This document shows positions 34,281-43,595 of a stretch of 64,000 nucleotides of DNA, one piece after another (the stretch's first letter is position 1; each line of letters begins with the position of its first letter). Below the pieces are notes generated by a model. It ran no database searches. It saw only the letters and a program-made list of their open reading frames with translations, and had not been told where the DNA came from. The stretch lies in assembly GCA_030403585.1 (NCBI GenBank), contig JAUEPE010000004.1:182668-246667 (forward strand), given 5' to 3'. The DNA comes from Frankia sp. RB7 (GTDB taxonomy: Bacteria > Pseudomonadota > Alphaproteobacteria > Rhizobiales > Xanthobacteraceae). A program made the translations under genes and the position numbers.

Positions 34281-35564
34281 ATGCGCACGACCGTTATCTC
34301 TGCGGTAATTCTGATTGGCGCTTTGAGTTCGACGGCTGGCGCCGGGACGTTTCCGGATTCACGCGACCAAGTGCCTGCGAACTGGCAGGGCCCGGTGTTC
34401 CGTCTGAGCCAGCAATTCCCTGCTACCGATCCATCGAAGGCAACGCCGGCGCCGACTTACCCCTGGCAGCAGATCGACTTCCATACACAGCCCGAGGCCT
34501 ATATTACGGCCGTCTACAACTACGTGCTTGAAGGCAATCGCGAAGTGGACTGGGTCGTACAGAACAACGCGGTGCGTCCCTGGTATCACGCACCGTGGAT
34601 GCACTATGGCGACAAGGGCCGCGAGTACGTCCGCGGCATGACACGCGAGCGCACGACGCCCGCGCCCGCGCAACCCGGCAAGGGCGAGCTCGGCCCGCAA
34701 CAAACGACCTGCTTCCAGAACTGGGCGGTCGGATTCGTGAACGCACCCGCCGGCTATGTCTTCGGCCAGGTGTGGAACGATGCCTATGCGCCCGACCCGT
34801 TCAAGGCGTTGTTTCCCGAAGGGACCGTCGCCGCCAAGCTGTTGTTTACCTCGGCAACGGCGGACCAGGCGCCCTACATGACCGGCGCGCTGGAATGGGA
34901 CGCCAATATCGACATAGTGGATAACCGCTGTCGGTCGACAGGCACCCGGCAGGTCCAGAAGCTGCGACTCCTGCAGATGGATCTGGCGATCCGTGATCGT
35001 CGCGCCGATCCGGTGGGGTGGGTGTTCGCGACCTATGCTTATGACGGCAGTCGCCCGGGCGCGACTCCGTTCGATCGGATGGCGCCCGTCGGCGTGATGT
35101 GGGGCAACGATCCGACGCTGGACCAGGCGGCATTCACCGCGGGACAGCGGGTCAAGGAGACCTGGATCAACACGGCGCTGCAGACGCCGCAACATCTCGG
35201 CTATCTCGGACGGCTGAACGGGCCGGTCGACAATCCCATCTCGGCCTGCCTCTCGTGTCACATGACGGCGGAAGTTCCGGCCCGATCGTCGCTGACGCCG
35301 GGTAAAGACACCATGCGCTGGTTCGCAAACCAGCCCGCCGGCAACAGCTTCGACCAACGAGCGACCAGCACTGGAACGGACTTCAATCTCCAGATCTCGA
35401 ACGGCATCCAGAACTTCCAGCTCTGGAAGCAGTCCCAGGGCGGCTTCGATGCCCCAGCCCCTCAGGCCGGCGCGCCGCATATGCTGACCGCCGGTCCTGA
35501 GACTGCCGGAGAGCCGGAGACGCTGATACTCAACGGCGAACGGGTCTACAGGGTGGATCGTTAG
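34281..35564 (+). CDS. Exported protein with one c-type heme motif (CxxCH)
   Basis: This is a 427-residue secreted protein with an N-terminal signal (about residues 1-20) and a single heme-attachment site CLSCHMT near residue 322. The rest is rich in tryptophan and aromatic residues: PWYHAPWMHYGDKGREYVRG, TCFQNWAVGFVNAPAGYVFG, FPEGTVAAKLLFTSATADQA, VGWVFATYAYDG, APVGVMWGNDP. It matches no well-known cytochrome class; I take it as an uncharacterised cytochrome c-like family seen in several proteobacteria. The start has AAGGAGG nearby. The redox partner is unknown, and the neighbours give no clue. Confidence 0.75.
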   Translation: MRTTVISAVILIGALSSTAGAGTFPDSRDQVPANWQGPVFRLSQQFPATDPSKATPAPTYPWQQIDFHTQPEAYITAVYNYVLEGNREVDWVVQNNAVRPWYHAPWMHYGDKGREYVRGMTRERTTPAPAQPGKGELGPQQTTCFQNWAVGFVNAPAGYVFGQVWNDAYAPDPFKALFPEGTVAAKLLFTSATADQAPYMTGALEWDANIDIVDNRCRSTGTRQVQKLRLLQMDLAIRDRRADPVGWVFATYAYDGSRPGATPFDRMAPVGVMWGNDPTLDQAAFTAGQRVKETWINTALQTPQHLGYLGRLNGPVDNPISACLSCHMTAEVPARSSLTPGKDTMRWFANQPAGNSFDQRATSTGTDFNLQISNGIQNFQLWKQSQGGFDAPAPQAGAPHMLTAGPETAGEPETLILNGERVYRVDR

Positions 35565-35574
35565 GGTCTGAACC

Positions 35575-35606
35575 TTGGGGCGCGCGGTTGATGCCGCGCG
35601 CCCCAA
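35575..35606 (+). terminator. Strong terminator-like hairpin
   Basis: The perfect 13-bp arms TTGGGGCGCGCGG and CCGCGCGCCCCAA enclose six bases, ten bases after the stop of the heme protein gene. The 3' side is AATTCC, so the T-run is weak, but the stem is very stable. Confidence 0.65.
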
Positions 35607-35686
35607 TTCCGCGAGCAAATGGCCCCGCCCGAAATTGTGACAGCCGGCGCTAGCCCACCCGGCGGCATGCATGTTAAGCGGAGCGC

Positions 35687-36853
35687 ATGACCGATGCCCT
35701 GTCCATTGCCCGCGACCTCATCCGCTGCCCCTCGGTAACCCCGGCTGACGCCGGCGCGCTGGGGGTGCTTGAAAACGTCCTCAACGCAGCCGGCTTCACC
35801 TGTCACCGCGTGACCTTCAGCGAACCCGGCACCGCCGACGTCGATAATCTCTACGCGCGGATCGGCACTGAAGGGCCGCACATCACCTTCGCCGGCCATA
35901 CCGACGTGGTGCCACCCGGCGACGAGAACGCCTGGAGCATCGGTGCCTTCTCGGGCGAAGTGAAGGACGGTTTCCTGCATGGCCGCGGCGCGGTCGACAT
36001 GAAGGGCGGCATCGCCTGCTCGGTCGCGGCGGTGCTGGAGCATCTCGCCGCCAACGACGGCAAGCCGCGCGCGGACGGCAAAGGCTCGATCTCGTTCCTG
36101 ATCACCGGCGACGAGGAAGACGTCTCCATCAACGGCACCATCAAGCTGCTGCTGTGGGCCGCTGATCGCGACGAAAAATTCGACCATTGCGTGCTCGGCG
36201 AACCCTCCAATGTCGAGACGCTCGGCGACACCATCAAGGTCGGCCGCCGCGGCTCGCAATCCGGCACGCTGTATGTCGACGGCGTGCAGGGCCATGTCGC
36301 CTATCCGCACCGCGCCGCCAATCCGGTGCCGGATATTTCGCGACTGATCGTGGCGATCTCCGATGAGCCGCTCGATCACGGCAGCGCGCAGTTCCAGGCC
36401 TCCAATCTCGAATTCACCTCGGTCGACGTCGGCAACAAGGCCAACAATGTCATCCCCGGTGAGGCCCGTGCGAAATTCAACATCCGCTACAACGACAACC
36501 ACACCCAGGCGAGCCTCCGCGAGCTGGTCGAGACGCGCCTGACAAAGGCCTGCGGCAACCGCATCCGCGCCCGCATCGTCTGGGAGCCCTCGAACTCCAA
36601 CGTATTCGTCACAAAGCCCGGCCCGTTCACCGATCTCGCGGTCTCCGCGATCGAAGAGGTCACGGGCCGCAAGCCGGAGCTGTCGACTAGCGGTGGCACC
36701 TCGGATGCGCGCTTCATCTCGAGCTATTGCCCGGTGATCGAGTTCGGCCTGGTCGGCCAGACCATGCACCAGGTCAACGAGCGCGTGCCTGTGGTGGATC
36801 TGGAGAAGCTGACGAAGGTCTATCGCGGGATTTTGACGCGGTATTTCGGGTAG
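35687..36853 (+). CDS. dapE: Succinyl-diaminopimelate desuccinylase
   Basis: This zinc-dependent M20-family hydrolase removes succinate from N-succinyl-LL-diaminopimelate in lysine and cell-wall synthesis. At 388 residues, metal ligands are in [12 protein letters not shown] (near 66-77) and RGAVDMKGG; the catalytic glutamates are in [16 protein letters not shown] and the final histidine in [12 protein letters not shown] complete the site. The dimerisation domain sits at about 180-295. ATG 35687 is the natural start. It is convergent with truA. Confidence 0.96.
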   Translation: MTDALSIARDLIRCPSVTPADAGALGVLENVLNAAGFTCHRVTFSEPGTADVDNLYARIGTEGPHITFAGHTDVVPPGDENAWSIGAFSGEVKDGFLHGRGAVDMKGGIACSVAAVLEHLAANDGKPRADGKGSISFLITGDEEDVSINGTIKLLLWAADRDEKFDHCVLGEPSNVETLGDTIKVGRRGSQSGTLYVDGVQGHVAYPHRAANPVPDISRLIVAISDEPLDHGSAQFQASNLEFTSVDVGNKANNVIPGEARAKFNIRYNDNHTQASLRELVETRLTKACGNRIRARIVWEPSNSNVFVTKPGPFTDLAVSAIEEVTGRKPELSTSGGTSDARFISSYCPVIEFGLVGQTMHQVNERVPVVDLEKLTKVYRGILTRYFG

Positions 36854-36869
36854 GCGCTGCTCTCGCGCT

Positions 36870-37607
36870 CTAATAATCCACCTTCACCAGATACAACCCC
36901 TCCGGCGGCGCGACGATGCCGCAGGCTGCGCGGTTGCGGGCGTCAAGCGCAGCCGATAGGTCATCCGCGGTCCAGCGCCCTTCGCCGACCCAGACCAGCG
37001 AACCCACCATCGAGCGCACCTGGCTGTGGAGGAACGAGCGCGCCGAGGTGACGATGATGATCTCACGCCCATCGCGCAGCACGTCGAGCTGGTCGAGTGT
37101 TTTCTCCGGCGACTTGGCCTGGCACTCGGTGTCGCGAAAGGTCGTGAAATCGTGCTTGCCGAGCAGGCGCTGTGCCGCTGCATGCATCGCATCCGCATCG
37201 AGCCGGCGCGGCACGCGCCAGGCATGGCCGATGTCGAGCGCGAGATTGGCGCGGGTGTTGACGACGCTGTAGCGGTAGTGCCGCTTCACGGCCGAGAAGC
37301 GCGCCTCGAAGGTATCAGGCACGATGTCGGCTTCGAGGACCGCAATCGGATGCGGGCGCAAATGCGCATTCAAGCCGTCGCGAAAACGGCCCGGCGGAAA
37401 CTGCTTCGCGATGTCGACATGCGCGACCTGGCCGCGCGCATGCACGCCGGCATCGGTGCGGCCCGCACCATGCACCCGCACATCCGCGCCGGTCATCGCC
37501 TTCACGGCCGCCTCCAGCGCGCCCTGCACCGAGGGCAGCGTCTCCTGCACCTGCCAGCCGAAGAACGGCGCGCCGTCATATTCGATGGTGAGCTTGTAGC
37601 GGGGCAT
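36870..37607 (-). CDS. truA: tRNA pseudouridine(38-40) synthase
   Basis: This enzyme makes pseudouridine at positions 38-40 of the tRNA anticodon arm. It is 245 residues long. The catalytic aspartate is in [17 protein letters not shown] (near residue 53); [16 protein letters not shown] at the start and [20 protein letters not shown] near the end are family marks. Its start overlaps the fmt stop by one base, so def-fmt-truA is one operon. Confidence 0.96.
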   Translation of the reverse strand: MPRYKLTIEYDGAPFFGWQVQETLPSVQGALEAAVKAMTGADVRVHGAGRTDAGVHARGQVAHVDIAKQFPPGRFRDGLNAHLRPHPIAVLEADIVPDTFEARFSAVKRHYRYSVVNTRANLALDIGHAWRVPRRLDADAMHAAAQRLLGKHDFTTFRDTECQAKSPEKTLDQLDVLRDGREIIIVTSARSFLHSQVRSMVGSLVWVGEGRWTADDLSAALDARNRAACGIVAPPEGLYLVKVDY

Positions 37608-38542
37608 CAGGAGAGCCGCATCGGCGGCTCGACCTTCACGCCGCGCAGGAAGTCGGTGGCCTGCATGCGGGCCTTGCCCTCGCGCTGCAGCTCGAGGATG
37701 CGGATCGCGCCCTCGCCGCAGGCGATGGTGAGCTGGCCATCGAGCACCTCGCCCGGCGCGCCCGAGCCTTTCGCCAGTTCGCAGCGCAGGATTTTTACGC
37801 GCGCATTTTCGTTGGCGCCGACGAGCTCGGCCCAGGCGCCGGGAAACGGCGACAGACCATGGATGTGGCGCAGCACCGCGTGCGCGGGCTTGCTCCAGTC
37901 GATCCGCGCCTCCGCCTTGTCGATCTTGGCGGCGTAGGTGACGCCGTCCTCGCTCTGCTTCTTGAGCTGGAGGCCGCCGCGGTCGAGCGCGGCCATCGCG
38001 CGCACCATCAGATCGGCACCGAGACGGGAGAGGCGATCGTGCAAGTCGACAGCCGTCATGTTGTCGGTGATCGCGAGCCGCTCGACCATTGCGACGTCGC
38101 CGGTGTCGAGGCCGACATCCATCTTCATCACCATGACGCCACTCTCGGCATCGCCGGCCATGATCGCGCGATTGATCGGGGCTGCACCGCGCCAGCGCGG
38201 CAGCAGCGAGGCATGAAGGTTGTAACAGCCGAGTTTTGGGGCATCGAGGATCGCCTGCGGCAGGATCATGCCGTAGGCGACGACGACGGCAGCATCCGCG
38301 TCAAAGGCGCTGAATTCGTCGAGCGCTTCCTGTGTTTTCAGGGTCTTCGGCGTCAGCACGGGAACGCGGAGTTTTCGCGCGGCTTCTTCCACCGGCGTCG
38401 GCTGCAATTGCAGACCGCGCCGCCCGCCCGGCTTCGGCGCGCGGGTGTAGGCGGCCACGATCTCGTGGCCGTGCGCGACGAGCTCGAGCAGCGTTGGCAC
38501 GGAGAAATCGGGCGTGCCCATGAAGATGAGGCGGAGGGGCAT
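37607..38542 (-). CDS. fmt: Methionyl-tRNA formyltransferase
   Basis: This enzyme formylates initiator Met-tRNA using 10-formyltetrahydrofolate. It is 311 residues long. N-terminal [18 protein letters not shown], the catalytic region [20 protein letters not shown] (Asn/His/Asp triad, with D in [16 protein letters not shown]) and the C-terminal OB-like domain are present. It follows def by 12 bases; the two enzymes add and remove the same formyl group. Confidence 0.96.
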   Translation of the reverse strand: MPLRLIFMGTPDFSVPTLLELVAHGHEIVAAYTRAPKPGGRRGLQLQPTPVEEAARKLRVPVLTPKTLKTQEALDEFSAFDADAAVVVAYGMILPQAILDAPKLGCYNLHASLLPRWRGAAPINRAIMAGDAESGVMVMKMDVGLDTGDVAMVERLAITDNMTAVDLHDRLSRLGADLMVRAMAALDRGGLQLKKQSEDGVTYAAKIDKAEARIDWSKPAHAVLRHIHGLSPFPGAWAELVGANENARVKILRCELAKGSGAPGEVLDGQLTIACGEGAIRILELQREGKARMQATDFLRGVKVEPPMRLS

Positions 38543-38554
38543 CGACGGAGAACC

Positions 38555-39079
38555 TTACTCCGCGCGCTTGGCGGCTTTCTCGAACTTCTTGATCACGCGG
38601 TCGCGCTTGAGCTTTGAGAGATAGTCGACGAACAGCACGCCGTTGAGATGGTCGATCTCGTGCTGGATGCAGGTGGCGTAAAGGCCTTCGGCGTCCTCTT
38701 CGTGCACCTTGCCGTCCAAATCCGTGAAGCGCACGCGCACCTTTGCCGGCCGCTCGACCTCCTCGTAATATTCGGGGATCGACAGGCAGCCTTCCTCGTA
38801 GACCGACAGATCCTCGGAAGAGGCAATGATCTCCGGATTGATGAAGACGCGCGGCTCCGGCTTGGTCTCGCCGTCCTGGTCGGGCTTGGCGAGGTCCATG
38901 GTGATCAGCCGCAGCGGCTGCGCGATCTGGATCGCCGCCAGGCCAATGCCGGGCGCGTCATACATGGTCTCGAACATGTCGTCGGCAAGCCTGCGGATCT
39001 CCGGCGTGACCTTCTCGATCGGCTTGGAGACCAGACGCAGCTGCCTGTCGGGTAGGATGATGATTTCTCTGAGGGCCAT
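38555..39079 (-). CDS. def: Peptide deformylase
   Basis: This is an iron/zinc hydrolase that removes the formyl group from nascent proteins. It is 174 residues long. All three motifs are intact: GIGLAAIQ (near 46-53), EGCLSIPEY with the metal cysteine, and [12 protein letters not shown] with the two metal histidines and catalytic glutamate. ATG 39079 ([11 protein letters not shown]) is preferred to 39130. It is the first gene of def-fmt-truA and is divergent from rmuC, with a shared 171-base control region. Confidence 0.96.
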   Translation of the reverse strand: MALREIIILPDRQLRLVSKPIEKVTPEIRRLADDMFETMYDAPGIGLAAIQIAQPLRLITMDLAKPDQDGETKPEPRVFINPEIIASSEDLSVYEEGCLSIPEYYEEVERPAKVRVRFTDLDGKVHEEDAEGLYATCIQHEIDHLNGVLFVDYLSKLKRDRVIKKFEKAAKRAE

Positions 39080-39131
39080 GGCGGGCGATTTAAGCCGCGC
39101 GCGACAAGCGGTCAATGCGGCCGGGAACACG

Positions 39132-39198
39132 TTAACGGTCTGCTAACCATAAAACTTCAGGTTTTGTTAACCATAGAAATTAGGGATCGATTAACCAT
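39132..39198. promoter_or_regulatory. CtrA-like site and three 24-bp-phased TTAACCAT half-sites
   Basis: TTAACGGTCTGCTAAC (39132-39147) fits the CtrA pattern TTAA-N7-TTAAC with one mismatch. CTAACCAT (39143), TTAACCAT (39167) and TTAACCAT (39191) follow at exactly 24-base steps. These lie between def and rmuC. CtrA control is inferred from motif similarity alone. Confidence 0.55.
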
Positions 39199-39202
39199 AA
39201 AT

Positions 39203-39217
39203 GTTCGCTATTCGTTC
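39203..39217 (+). promoter_or_regulatory. LexA (SOS) box upstream of rmuC
   Basis: GTTCGCTATTCGTTC is an exact match to GTTC-N7-GTTC, the alphaproteobacterial LexA operator, 34 bases before the rmuC start. The second GTTC also begins a perfect 12-bp palindrome (GTTCGTACGAAC, 39214-39225). This points to SOS control of rmuC. Confidence 0.7.
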
Positions 39218-39250
39218 GTACGAACAGGCGAATCGGGTAGAAGGGCTGGC

Positions 39251-40453
39251 ATGAACGAGATCATTTTCATGCTCGGCGACTGGCCGGTGCGCACGATTGA
39301 TGCGCTGATCGGCTTCGGCGCGCTGGTCCTCCTCCTGCTGATTGCCATCGCGGTCGTGATCGCGCGCTCCGGGCGGCGCGGCGCGGAACTTGCCATGGCA
39401 AACGCCATCCGGGCCGACGAGATCGAGGAGCGCCTCAGCCAGGTCCTGCACGCCCAGAGCGAGGCCGCCGGCCGCGCCGATGCCATGACCCAGGCGTTGG
39501 CCGGCCGCCAGGCCGAGATGGCGCGGGCGGTCAATGAGCGGCTGGATTCGGTAACCCATCGGGTCGGCCAGTCCATGGAGCACTCGACCCGCAACACCAT
39601 GGAGAGCCTGCGCGCGTTGCACGAGCGGCTCGGCATCATCGACAATGCGCACAAGAACCTCACCGACCTCACCACGCAGGTGACGACGTTGCGGGACGTA
39701 CTCGCCAACAAGCAGTCGCGCGGCGCCTTCGGCCAGGCGCGGATGGAGGCGATCGTCCAGGACGGCCTGCCGAAGGGCGCTTACGAATTCCAGTTCACGC
39801 TCTCGACCGGCAAGCGGCCGGATTGCGTCGTATTCCTGCCCGACCAGCGCCCGCTCTGTATCGATGCAAAGTTTCCGCTGGAAGCGATGACCGCGCTGCA
39901 CGATGCCCGGACCGACGAGGAGAAGCGCCTCGCCACGCAGCGGCTGCGCGGTGACGTGATGAAGCATATCAGCGACATCGCGGAAAAATACCTCGTCACC
40001 GGCGAGACCCAGGAGATGGCGCTGATGTTCGTGCCGTCGGAATCGGTCTACGCCGAGATCCATGACGGTTTCGACGACGTGATCCAGAAGGCCTATCGCG
40101 CCAAGGTCGTCCTGGTGTCGCCCACGCTGCTGATGCTCGCGATCCAGGTGATGCAGCAGATCATGAAGGACGCGCGCATGCGCGACGCCGCCGACCAGAT
40201 CCAGACCGAGGTGGTCAAGCTCGGCGACGACCTCGGCCGCCTGCGCGACCGCGTGTTGAAATTGCAGAAGCACTTTGCCGACGCGAACGAAGACGTCCGC
40301 CAGATCCTGATCTCCGCCGACAAGATCGAAAAGCGCGCAGGCCGGATCGAGGAGCTCGATTTCAGCAAGACCGAGGCGCCCGCGGACGGCCCGCGGCTGG
40401 TGGCAACTGGCGCGCCGGAGCTTTTTCCAAGGAAGCTCCAGGCGGGGGAGTGA
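39251..40453 (+). CDS. rmuC: DNA recombination protein RmuC
   Basis: This is a 400-residue protein linked to limiting inversion and rearrangement events at replication forks. An N-terminal membrane segment (about residues 15-37, DALIGFGALVLLLLIAIAVVIA) is followed by a coiled coil (about 50-145) and the nuclease-like RmuC domain (GQARMEAIVQDGLPKGAYEF, RPDCVVFLPDQRPLCIDAKF, LMFVPSESVYAEI, VVLVSPTLLMLAIQVMQQIM); the D and DAK residues recall PD-(D/E)xK nucleases. ATG 39251 is chosen over the longer frame, which would cover the LexA box. Confidence 0.92.
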   Translation: MNEIIFMLGDWPVRTIDALIGFGALVLLLLIAIAVVIARSGRRGAELAMANAIRADEIEERLSQVLHAQSEAAGRADAMTQALAGRQAEMARAVNERLDSVTHRVGQSMEHSTRNTMESLRALHERLGIIDNAHKNLTDLTTQVTTLRDVLANKQSRGAFGQARMEAIVQDGLPKGAYEFQFTLSTGKRPDCVVFLPDQRPLCIDAKFPLEAMTALHDARTDEEKRLATQRLRGDVMKHISDIAEKYLVTGETQEMALMFVPSESVYAEIHDGFDDVIQKAYRAKVVLVSPTLLMLAIQVMQQIMKDARMRDAADQIQTEVVKLGDDLGRLRDRVLKLQKHFADANEDVRQILISADKIEKRAGRIEELDFSKTEAPADGPRLVATGAPELFPRKLQAGE

Positions 40454-40462
40454 GTTTTTCTT

Positions 40463-40600
40463 ACCTCGCCCCGCTTGCGGGGAGAGGTCGAATTCGATCG
40501 CAGATCGAATTCGGGTGAGGGGGTACAGGTCTGTCATCGACCTCCCGTGCGGAGAGAGGCCCCTCACCCCGCCCTCTCCCCGTAAGAACGGGGAGAGGGA
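40463..40600. repeat. Cluster of three intergenic hairpins
   Basis: First, CCCCGC/GCGGGG (about 40470-40482); second, perfect 11-bp arms CGAATTCGATC/GATCGAATTCG (40489-40513); third, perfect 12-bp arms CCCTCTCCCCGT/ACGGGGAGAGGG around AAGA (40572-40599). They fill most of the rmuC-ampG gap and share words such as GGTGAGGGG with the repeats at 46699. The third also occurs after the gene ending at 58917. Confidence 0.8.
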
Positions 40601-40638
40601 GAAGAGGCATCCCGCCCAGAATCTGCTAACACCTCCCC

Positions 40639-42003
40639 ATGACCGCACCCGACGCGACCTCCTCCGCCGGCCCCGAAGCCCCTGCGACCTCCTGGCGCGA
40701 CAGTCTGGCCGTCTACCTGCAACCGCGGGTGCTGATCGTGCTGTTCCTCGGCTTCTCGTCTGGGCTGCCGCTGGCGCTGTCGGGCTCGACGCTGCTGGTG
40801 TGGATGCGCGAAGCCGGCGTCGATCTCAAGACCATCGGGCTGTTTGCGCTGGTCGGCACGCCCTACACGCTGAAATTCCTGTGGGCGCCGCTGGTGGATG
40901 CGCTGCATGTGCCGCTGTTCACGCGCGCTTTCGGACGGCGGCGCGGCTGGCTGCTGTTCTCGCAATTGCTGCTGATCGTCGCGATCCTGCTGCTGGCGAT
41001 GACCGATCCCGCGCGGTCGCCGTTCTATGTCGCGCTCGGTGCGCTGCTGGTGGCGACGATGTCGTCGACCCAGGACATCGTGGTCGACGCCTTCCGCGTC
41101 GAGAGCCTGCCCGAAAGCGAGCAGGCCGCCGGCATGGCCGCCTATGTCGCCGCCTATCGCATCGGCATGCTGGTCTCGACCGCGGGTGCGCTGTTCATCG
41201 TCTCCGGCTTCGAGAGCACCGGCATCACGCGCACATCGGCCTGGATGTGGGGCTATGTGGTGATGGCGGGGATGGTGCTGATCGGGACGATCACGGCACT
41301 GGTCGCAACCGAGCCCGAGCAATCGCTGCGGGCGGAAGCTGCGACGCACCAAGAAACCGCGTTCACGCGCGTGCTGCATGCGGCGATCGGCGCCTTCTCC
41401 GAATTTCTGTCGCGCAAGGACGCCATCGCGGCGCTCGCCTTCGTCGTGCTGTTCAAATTCACGGATGCGTTCTCGGGCACGATGACGGCGCCGTTCGTGA
41501 TCGACCTCGGCTTCACCCGCAACGACTATGCGGCGATCGTGAAGGGCGTCGGCCTCGCAGCGACGCTGATCGGCGGCTTTGCCGGCGGCTTTGTCGCGCG
41601 ACGTTATTCGCTCGCAACCTCGCTCTGGATCGGCGGCGTGGTGCAGGCGCTGGCGAACCTGACTTTCTCCTGGCTCGCGGTGGTCGGCACCAATCAATGG
41701 GCGCTGGCGCTGGCGATCTGCGCCGAGAATTTCACCAGCGCCGTCGGCACCGTGATCTTCGTCGCCTATCTCTCGGCGCTGTGCCAGAACCCGCTGCACA
41801 CGGCGACGCAATACGCGCTGCTCACCGCGCTCGCGGCGGTGGGGCGGACGTATCTCTCGTCAGGCGCCGGCTTCGTGGCCGATACGACCGGCTGGCCGCT
41901 GTTCTTCGTGATCTGCGTGCTGATGGCGATCCCAAGCCTGGTGCTGCTGACATGGCTGCAGAAGCGCGGGCATTTCGAGGCGTTGGGGCCGGTGCGGGTG
42001 TAG
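40639..42003 (+). CDS. ampG: AmpG-like muropeptide permease (MFS)
   Basis: This is a 454-residue MFS transporter of the AmpG/PAT family that carries GlcNAc-anhydroMurNAc muropeptides into the cytoplasm for recycling. Twelve to fourteen membrane helices are visible. Family features are VLFLGFSSGLPLALSGSTLL (near 32-51), LKFLWAPLVDAL, FGRRRGWLLFSQLLLI, SSTQDIVVDAFRVESL and GFVARRYSLATSLWIGG. It could feed the NagZ-like glycosidase at 10986, which cleaves the same muropeptides; that link is functional, not genomic. No ampR or beta-lactamase gene is nearby. Confidence 0.9.
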   Translation: MTAPDATSSAGPEAPATSWRDSLAVYLQPRVLIVLFLGFSSGLPLALSGSTLLVWMREAGVDLKTIGLFALVGTPYTLKFLWAPLVDALHVPLFTRAFGRRRGWLLFSQLLLIVAILLLAMTDPARSPFYVALGALLVATMSSTQDIVVDAFRVESLPESEQAAGMAAYVAAYRIGMLVSTAGALFIVSGFESTGITRTSAWMWGYVVMAGMVLIGTITALVATEPEQSLRAEAATHQETAFTRVLHAAIGAFSEFLSRKDAIAALAFVVLFKFTDAFSGTMTAPFVIDLGFTRNDYAAIVKGVGLAATLIGGFAGGFVARRYSLATSLWIGGVVQALANLTFSWLAVVGTNQWALALAICAENFTSAVGTVIFVAYLSALCQNPLHTATQYALLTALAAVGRTYLSSGAGFVADTTGWPLFFVICVLMAIPSLVLLTWLQKRGHFEALGPVRV

Positions 42004-42020
42004 GACTCACGTCTTTCCTT

Positions 42021-42105
42021 CGTCATTGCGAGCGAAGCGAAGCAATCCAGAATCGTTCCGCAGAAACAGTCTGGATTGTCGTCGCAAGAGCTCCTCGCAA
42101 TGACG
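42021..42105. repeat. Palindromic intergenic repeat (GCAATCCAG family, copy 2)
   Basis: CGTCATTGCGAGCGAAGCGA then AGCAATCCAGA faces TCTGGATTGTCGTCGC...CTCGCAATGACG. It is the same family as at 28476, with the right half partly diverged. It lies between convergent genes, where a bidirectional terminator would be useful. Confidence 0.85.
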
Positions 42106-42129
42106 ACGGAGGGAGTCCGAACCGCCCGC

Positions 42130-42561
42130 CTACTTCCTCACAAGGCTCCACTTCGTGACCACGGCCTCGCTCATCTGGCCGGGATCGCTGGCGCAGGCGA
42201 TCTCGTCGACCTTGACCGAGATCTCCTTGCCCACGAACGATTTCAGCTGCGTCGTCTGCGCATCGCTGGAGGTGATGAGCTGGAAGGTCTCCGGCCCCGT
42301 CTCGAGATCGCACAGCCCGTTCGGCGCCGGCAGGCGGCGTGGCTCGGAGGTGATCTGGTACATCGCAATCCGCTTGCCAGCGTTCTTGACGTCGCGAATC
42401 TTCATGGCGTTCAGCTCGCCCGAGAGCACCTCGCCGGCGCTGATGGGCTTGCCGGGCTTTGCGGGCGGCGGCGCCTCGTCGTCCTGCTGCGCGGCGATGG
42501 CCGGTGTCACCAGCAGCATCGTCGCGACCAAAGCCGATCGTGTAGCGAAAAGTTTCGTCAT
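42130..42561 (-). CDS. Exported hypothetical protein, 143 aa
   Basis: A signal peptide (about residues 1-23, ending TPAIAA) is followed by a small domain with two cysteines that may bond (GLCDLETGPETFQL and IACASDPGQMSEAVVTKW). I recognise no named family. It is probably periplasmic. It is the last of a minus-strand run that includes recR, ybaB and dnaX, but the 27-base gap and different kind of product do not show that it serves the same process. Confidence 0.72.
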   Translation of the reverse strand: MTKLFATRSALVATMLLVTPAIAAQQDDEAPPPAKPGKPISAGEVLSGELNAMKIRDVKNAGKRIAMYQITSEPRRLPAPNGLCDLETGPETFQLITSSDAQTTQLKSFVGKEISVKVDEIACASDPGQMSEAVVTKWSLVRK

Positions 42562-42588
42562 GTCGTCCGTTCCGTCAAGTCTGGATGG

Positions 42589-43191
42589 CTAGAACAGGGT
42601 CCGCTGCCGCATCGCGGCCGATAGCGTGCCCTCATCGAGATAATCAAGCTCGCCACCAACAGGCACACCATGGGCAAGCCGGGTTACTTTTACGTTGGCG
42701 TCCTGAAGCAGGTCGGTGATGTAATGCGCGGTGGTCTGTCCGTCGACTGTCGCATTCAGCGCAAGAATGATCTCGTGCACCTCGGCCGCGTGCGCGCGCG
42801 CGACCAGCGCGTCGATGGTGAGGTCCTGCGGGCCGACGCCATCGAGCGGCGACAGGGTCGCGCCCAGCACGTGGTAGCGCCCTTGGGTCGCATTGGCCCG
42901 CTCCAGCGCCCAAAGATCGGCGACGTCGGCGACGACGACGATGATGGCGGGCTCGCGCTTCGGATCGATGCAGACGGTGCAGGGATTTTGCGTGTCGATG
43001 TTGCCGCAGGTCTTGCAGACCTGAACCTTGTCGAGCGCGACCTGCAGCGCCGATGTCAGCGGCGTCATCAGCGCTTCGCGCTTCTTGATCAGATGCAGCG
43101 CCGCGCGCCGCGCGGAGCGCGGGCCAAGGCCCGGCAGTCGCGCGAGAAGCTGGACCAGCCGCTCGATTTCGGGACCTGCAACCGCGCCCAT
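42589..43191 (-). CDS. recR: Recombination protein RecR
   Basis: This is a 200-residue DNA-repair mediator that works with RecF/RecO to load RecA on gapped DNA. The HhH start ([20 protein letters not shown]), the zinc finger ([16 protein letters not shown]) and the Toprim domain ([34 protein letters not shown]) are all present. It starts one base after the YbaB stop, and the order dnaX-ybaB-recR is conserved across bacteria. Confidence 0.96.
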   Translation of the reverse strand: MGAVAGPEIERLVQLLARLPGLGPRSARRAALHLIKKREALMTPLTSALQVALDKVQVCKTCGNIDTQNPCTVCIDPKREPAIIVVVADVADLWALERANATQGRYHVLGATLSPLDGVGPQDLTIDALVARAHAAEVHEIILALNATVDGQTTAHYITDLLQDANVKVTRLAHGVPVGGELDYLDEGTLSAAMRQRTLF

Positions 43192-43192
43192 A

Positions 43193-43513
43193 TTACTGGC
43201 CGAACAGCCCCGGCGGCAGGCCGAGCCCGCCGGTCAGCGACTGCATCTTCTCCTGCATCGCGGTCTCCGCCTTGCGGCGGGCATCACTGAGCGCGGTAAC
43301 GAGCAGATCCTCCAGCACCTCGCGCTCTTCGGCCTTCATCAGCGAGGGATCGATCTTGATGCCCTTGACGTCCATCTTTGCGGTCATGCGCACGGCGACG
43401 AGACCGCCGCCGGAGATGCCCTCGACCTCCACATTGGCGAGCTGCTCCTGCATCTCCTGCATCTTGGATTGCAGCTGCGCCGCCTGCTTCATCATGCCGA
43501 GAAAATCAGCCAT
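43193..43513 (-). CDS. YbaB/EbfC family nucleoid-associated protein
   Basis: This is a 106-residue DNA-binding protein that forms dimers and binds DNA broadly. It has the typical N-terminal coiled coil ([20 protein letters not shown]), the short beta-sheet ([19 protein letters not shown]), and the C-terminal helix ending in a Gly/Pro-rich [14 protein letters not shown]. It lies between dnaX and recR on the same strand. Confidence 0.95.
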   Translation of the reverse strand: MADFLGMMKQAAQLQSKMQEMQEQLANVEVEGISGGGLVAVRMTAKMDVKGIKIDPSLMKAEEREVLEDLLVTALSDARRKAETAMQEKMQSLTGGLGLPPGLFGQ

Positions 43514-43546
43514 GGGTGTTCGTCCTTGGAAAGCCTAAGTTGTTTT

Positions 43547-43595
43547 GAGCATGATCTTGTCGGAAAACCGCTTCACACTTTTCCGGATCATGCTC
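43547..43595. repeat. Inverted repeat GAGCATGATC at the dnaX-ybaB junction
   Basis: GAGCATGATC...GGAAAA and TTTTCC...GATCATGCTC form a palindrome of about 49 bases ending at the dnaX stop codon. It is a frequently dispersed rhizobial hairpin. It sits within the dnaX-ybaB-recR operon and might attenuate or stabilise the transcript. Confidence 0.8.

Noticed and set aside
39143..39198. 24-bp periodic repeats as a mini CRISPR
   Set aside because: The conserved part is only 8-9 bases, spacers are not distinct units, and no cas gene is present; a regulator array is more fitting.
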